A DNA stretch of 64,000 nucleotides from contig NZ_CP041690.1 of NCBI RefSeq assembly GCF_008000755.1, positions 4,056,001-4,120,000 on the forward strand, in the 5' to 3' direction. The stretch is from Youhaiella tibetensis. GTDB lineage: Bacteria; Pseudomonadota; Alphaproteobacteria; Rhizobiales; Devosiaceae. The translations under genes and the position numbers were made by a program. Of this stretch, positions 60,516-64,000 are shown in pieces. The notes beneath the pieces are model-generated. The model ran no database searches and was not told the origin of the DNA. It worked only from the letters and a program-made list of their open reading frames with translations. How positions within the stretch are numbered: the stretch's first letter is position 1; each line of letters opens with the position of its first letter.

Positions 60516-62645
60516 ATGCAGGCGGGTTTGGGGGACCAGCAGGCAGACGAAGCCGGTGAGCTGCTGCTCAACGCGGCGCTCGAGAGCATTCCTTACGGCT
60601 TTTGCGTATGGAGTCCGAAGTTCCGCCTCGTCATGTGGAACCGGCACTATCTGGATATCTACAACTTTCCGTCCAGGAGCATCCGCAAGGGCATGACGCT
60701 CGAGGAGGTCGTCGAGCTTTCGTCCCAGATGGGCAACCATCCGGACCAGACGGTTTCCGAATTCTACGAAGCCTATACCCATCAGCTGCTGGCCAATCGC
60801 GGCGGGGCGCGCGCCAAGGAGCGCGAGGTGCTGGCCGGCGACCGCACCATCGAGAGCGCCCATGTCTATGCGCCGGGCCTGGGTTGGGTGGTGACCCACG
60901 AGGACGTGACCGAGGAAATCGCCGAGAGCGAGATCATCCAGCGCCGCAAGCACGAGCTCGAGCGTCAGAACATTCGCCTGGAAGCTGCGGTCAACAACAT
61001 CTCCCAGGGCCTTTGCATGTACGACGCCAAGGGGCGCCTGGTCATCTGCAACGAGCCCTATCAGCGCATCTACAACCTGCCCGAGGACTATCTGGCGCCC
61101 GGCACCCAGCTCGAGGCCATCCTGGGCTGGCTGTTCGACCAGGGCATGAGCTCGAACGAGAACCGCGAGGACTATATCCGCTGGCGGCGCGAGGTCATCG
61201 CCAATGGCGAATACGGCAAGAACACCCACGAGCTCAACGGGCGCACCATCATGATGCAGCACCATCCCATGAAGGATGGCGGCTGGGTGTCGACCCACGA
61301 GGACATTACCGAGCAGCGCCAGCACGAGGCCCGCATCCGGCACCTGGCGCGCCATGACGGCCTGACGGACCTGCCCAACCGCATCCAGTTCCTGGAGGAA
61401 ATGGCCCAGCTCGAAACCGGCCTCAAGCGCGGCGAGCAGGCAGCGGTTCTCTGCATCGACCTCGACCACTTCAAGGCGGTCAACGACACCCTGGGCCACG
61501 CCATCGGCGACGAGGTGCTAAAGCAGGTGTCCGCCCGCCTCTGGGGCACGACCCGCGAGACCGATATCCTGGCACGCCTGGGCGGGGACGAGTTCTCGCT
61601 CCTGCTCCGGCCCGTCGAGCACCCGGCCGACGCCGCCAAGGTGGCCGAGCGCATCGTCAAGGCCATCGCCGCGCCCTTCCAGATCCAGGGCCATCATATT
61701 CTCATCGGCGCCAGCGTCGGCATCGCCATGGCGCCGAGCGACGGCAAGGCCACCGACACGCTCATGAAGAACGCCGACCTCGCCTGCTACAAGGCCAAGA
61801 GCGAAGGCCGCTCGGCCTTCCACTTCTTCGAGGCCGGCATGGATGCCGACCTCCAGAAGCGGCGGGTCATCGAGCAGGGACTGCGCCTGGCCATTTCGCG
61901 CGACGAGCTGCGTCTGGTCTTCCAGCCCCTGGTTGGCCTCGAGGAGAACCGGGTCACCTGCTTTGAGGCGCTGCTGCGCTGGGACCATGCCGAGATGGGC
62001 ACGGTCTCGCCTGCCGAGTTCATCCCCATCGCCGAGGAAACCGGGCTCATCGTCCAGATCGGGGAATGGGTGCTGCGCCAGGCCTGCCGCACCGCCGCCA
62101 CCTGGCCGGCCGATGTGCGCGTGGCCGTCAACCTCTCGCCCATCCAGTTCAAGAACCGCAAGCTGGGCGAACTGGTGCGGGCCGTCCTGGCCGAAACCGG
62201 CCTGCCCGCCACCCGGCTCGAGCTCGAGATCACCGAGTCCCTGCTGCTGGCCGACAACGAGCAGACCCTGCAGACCCTGCACAGCCTGCGCGCCCTGGGC
62301 GTGCGCATCTCCATGGACGATTTCGGCACCGGCTACTCGTCCCTGAGCTATCTGCGCTCCTTCCCCTTCGACAAGATCAAGATCGACCGCTCCTTCATGG
62401 CCGACCTCGACAGCAAGGGCGATAGCCTGGCCATCATCAAGGCGGTGATCGGGCTGGGCCATTCGCTGGGCATGTCGACCACCGCCGAGGGCGTCGAGAC
62501 CGAGGAACAGCTCCAGGCCGTGCGCGACCAGGGCTGCAACGAGGTCCAGGGGTTCCTGTTCAGCCCGCCCATCGGCGCGGACGCCGTCCACGCCCTGCTC
62601 CATCGGGAAGCTGCCCGCGCCAACCAGGTCCGCAAGGCCTCCTAA
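60516..62645 (+). CDS. Cyclic-di-GMP turnover protein: tandem PAS with GGDEF and EAL domains
   Basis: A 709-residue cytoplasmic protein. Two PAS-like segments (about 15-130, 140-270) are of the PAS-7 type (LESIPYGFCVWSPKFRLVMWN; NNISQGLCMYDAKGRLVICN). The diguanylate cyclase domain has an intact GGDEF at 356-360 (RLGGDEFSLLL). The phosphodiesterase domain has an intact EAL at 484-486 (CFEALLRW), with the EITESLLL, DDFGTGYSSLSYL and KIDRSF motifs that bind metal and substrate. Both activities could be functional. It may set motility against attachment together with the chemotaxis genes elsewhere in the window. Confidence 0.95.
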   Translation: MQAGLGDQQADEAGELLLNAALESIPYGFCVWSPKFRLVMWNRHYLDIYNFPSRSIRKGMTLEEVVELSSQMGNHPDQTVSEFYEAYTHQLLANRGGARAKEREVLAGDRTIESAHVYAPGLGWVVTHEDVTEEIAESEIIQRRKHELERQNIRLEAAVNNISQGLCMYDAKGRLVICNEPYQRIYNLPEDYLAPGTQLEAILGWLFDQGMSSNENREDYIRWRREVIANGEYGKNTHELNGRTIMMQHHPMKDGGWVSTHEDITEQRQHEARIRHLARHDGLTDLPNRIQFLEEMAQLETGLKRGEQAAVLCIDLDHFKAVNDTLGHAIGDEVLKQVSARLWGTTRETDILARLGGDEFSLLLRPVEHPADAAKVAERIVKAIAAPFQIQGHHILIGASVGIAMAPSDGKATDTLMKNADLACYKAKSEGRSAFHFFEAGMDADLQKRRVIEQGLRLAISRDELRLVFQPLVGLEENRVTCFEALLRWDHAEMGTVSPAEFIPIAEETGLIVQIGEWVLRQACRTAATWPADVRVAVNLSPIQFKNRKLGELVRAVLAETGLPATRLELEITESLLLADNEQTLQTLHSLRALGVRISMDDFGTGYSSLSYLRSFPFDKIKIDRSFMADLDSKGDSLAIIKAVIGLGHSLGMSTTAEGVETEEQLQAVRDQGCNEVQGFLFSPPIGADAVHALLHREAARANQVRKAS

Positions 62646-62830
62646 AAACGCGCGTGCAGGTCTGCCTTGCGCCGAATTGTCTTGTTTCGGACACTTCGGT
62701 GCGCTAAGGCCACCAGCGAAAAATGCGCCACTGTGTCCCGAAGGACCTTGGCGCTTTGTTGTTCCAGCACGAGCCGACCGGACGTTCCGCTTCCCGATTG
62801 GGAATCGTGCCAAGACTGGTGACCCTTTCG

Positions 62831-64000
62831 ATGTCCCTGCGCAATATCGCCATTATCGCCCACGTCGACCATGGCAAGACCACCCTCATCGACGTGCTGC
62901 TCAAGCAGTCCGGCTCGTTCCGCGAAAACCAGCGCGTCGAAGAGCGCGCCATGGACTCCAACGACCTGGAGCGCGAGCGCGGCATTACCATCCTCGCCAA
63001 GGTGACCTCCCTCGTCTGGAAGGATACCCGCATCAATATCGTGGACACGCCCGGCCACGCCGACTTCGGCGGTGAAGTCGAGCGCATCCTCTCGATGGTG
63101 GACGGCGTGGTGATCCTGGTGGACGCGGCCGAAGGCCCCATGCCCCAGACCAAGTTCGTGCTCGGCAAGGCGCTGGCCCAGGGCCTGCGGCCCATCGTGG
63201 CGATCAACAAGATCGACCGCACCGACGAGCGGCACCTGGAAGTCCTCGAAGAAATCTTCGACCTCTTCATTGCCCTGGACGCCACCCCCGAGCAGCTCGA
63301 CTTCCCGGTGCTTTACGGTTCGGGCCGCAATGGCTGGATGGCCTACGAGCCCGATGGCAAGCGCGAATCCATGGCCCCGCTCCTCGACAAGGTCGTCGAA
63401 TACGTGCCCGAGCCCAAGGTGGAAGAAGGCCCTTTCCGCATGCTCGTGACCACCATCGAGCGCAACCCGTTCCTGGGCCGCGTCCTGACCGGCCGCATCA
63501 CCTCGGGCACCGTCAAGGCGGGCGACCCCGTCCACACCCTCGACCGCTCGGGCAAGGAAGTGGAAAAGGGCCGCGTCTCCAAGGTCCTGGCCTTCCGCGG
63601 CCTCGAGCGCACCCCGATCGACCTGGGCGAAGCCGGCGACATCGTCGCCATTGCCGGCCTTGAGGATTCCACCGTCGCCAACACCATCTGCGCGCCGGCC
63701 GTTTCCGAGCCGCTGGTGACCAAGCCGATCGACCCGCCGACCCTGTCGGTCACCTTCCGCATCAATGACGGCCCGCTGGCCGGCCGCGAAGGCGACAAGG
63801 TGCAGTCCCGCGTCATCCGCGAGCGCCTGCTGCGCGAAGCGGAGGGCAACGTGGCCATCCGCGTCACCGAAGGCGACGACAACGATTCCTTCGACGTCGC
63901 CGGCCGCGGCGAACTCCAGCTCGCCGTGCTCATCGAGAACATGCGCCGCGAAGGGTTCGAACTCACCATCGGCCGCCCGAAGGTGGTGCTGCGCGAGGAA
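62831..64000 (+). CDS. typA: Translational GTPase TypA/BipA, 3' truncated by the window edge
   Basis: A ribosome-binding GTPase needed for stress and cold adaptation and 50S assembly. The reading frame is open to the window end: 390 of roughly 605 residues are visible. G1 is AHVDHGKTT (residues 10-18), G2 lies in RERGITI, G3 is DTPGHADFGGEV, and G4 is NKID. The LDATPEQLDFPVLYGSGRNGW insert is typical of TypA. Domain II and the start of the EF-G-like domain III are present. A 185-base gap separates it from the GGDEF-EAL gene. Confidence 0.96.
   Translation, partial: MSLRNIAIIAHVDHGKTTLIDVLLKQSGSFRENQRVEERAMDSNDLERERGITILAKVTSLVWKDTRINIVDTPGHADFGGEVERILSMVDGVVILVDAAEGPMPQTKFVLGKALAQGLRPIVAINKIDRTDERHLEVLEEIFDLFIALDATPEQLDFPVLYGSGRNGWMAYEPDGKRESMAPLLDKVVEYVPEPKVEEGPFRMLVTTIERNPFLGRVLTGRITSGTVKAGDPVHTLDRSGKEVEKGRVSKVLAFRGLERTPIDLGEAGDIVAIAGLEDSTVANTICAPAVSEPLVTKPIDPPTLSVTFRINDGPLAGREGDKVQSRVIRERLLREAEGNVAIRVTEGDDNDSFDVAGRGELQLAVLIENMRREGFELTIGRPKVVLREE

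Noticed and set aside
62646-62830. Inverted repeats in the gap before typA (TTCCC/GGGAA and TTCGG-ACAC with GTGT-CCGAA)
   Set aside because: The stems are short or bulged and lack a T-run, so I do not call a terminator or regulatory RNA.

Overview
The window is about 64 kb of GC-rich DNA, densely packed with genes and without insertion sequences, phage genes or CRISPR arrays. Gene content points to an alphaproteobacterium of the Hyphomicrobiales (Rhizobiales), most like Devosia or a relative. The signs are a chemotaxis cluster ordered as in Sinorhizobium meliloti, an FMN-riboswitch-controlled RibN-type riboflavin carrier, an RpiR-type regulator in an inositol locus, and a run of envC, ctpA, YibQ-type deacetylase and rppH. 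No 16S gene is present, so the genus is an inference.

Layout. 0-7.2 kb: 3' part of rlmN, an acetyltransferase, cell-envelope genes (envC-like, ctpA, YibQ-like), rppH, an AAC(6')-like acetyltransferase and a YgeA-like racemase. 7.2-20.7 kb: a chemotaxis island on the minus strand. It holds two receptors with CheR/CheB-docking tails, cheY2, cheB, cheR, a third membrane receptor, cheD, then cheW, cheA, cheY1 and a STAS protein. One small plus-strand gene (16723-17076) with a DxxxQ motif interrupts it and is a candidate CheT/CheZ-type phosphatase. 20.7-25.4 kb: a hydroxyisobutyryl-CoA hydrolase-like protein, a Rossmann-SAF oxidoreductase, an HPP membrane protein, a quinone reductase-like enzyme and a cupin. 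25.4-31.9 kb: a TetR-HlyD-ABC efflux operon with a palindromic operator, a Gfo/Idh oxidoreductase, and a second TetR with a divergent reductase. 31.98-34.4 kb: tRNA-Ala(CGC) and a DUF1304-psuK-psuG pseudouridine operon. 34.4-39 kb: a polyamine importer (potFGHI) behind a long structured leader. 39.5-41 kb: a valine-rich leader mini-gene, an FMN riboswitch and ribN. 41.1-54 kb: an inositol catabolism and uptake locus. 54-64 kb: msrC between two repeat copies, purU, rlmJ, a LysE exporter, an Lrp regulator, argG, a GGDEF-EAL protein and the 5' part of typA.

How the genes work together. The che genes form a full adaptation system: receptors, CheW/CheA, two CheY, CheR, CheB and CheD. The S. meliloti-type order is split, and the DxxxQ gene sits in the split. 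In the inositol locus an ABC importer and dehydrogenases feed iolE, iolD, iolB and a fused iolC-aldolase. iolA is not in the window. Two GGAA-N6-TTCC sites beside the RpiR gene fit IolR-type repression. RibN translation appears to be governed by an FMN aptamer and a hairpin that hides its ribosome binding site.

Most worth following up are the DxxxQ protein, the orphan valine-rich leader gene with an almost complete anti-16S Shine-Dalgarno, the structured pot leader, the small membrane protein overlapping iolB, and the palindromic repeats bracketing msrC.
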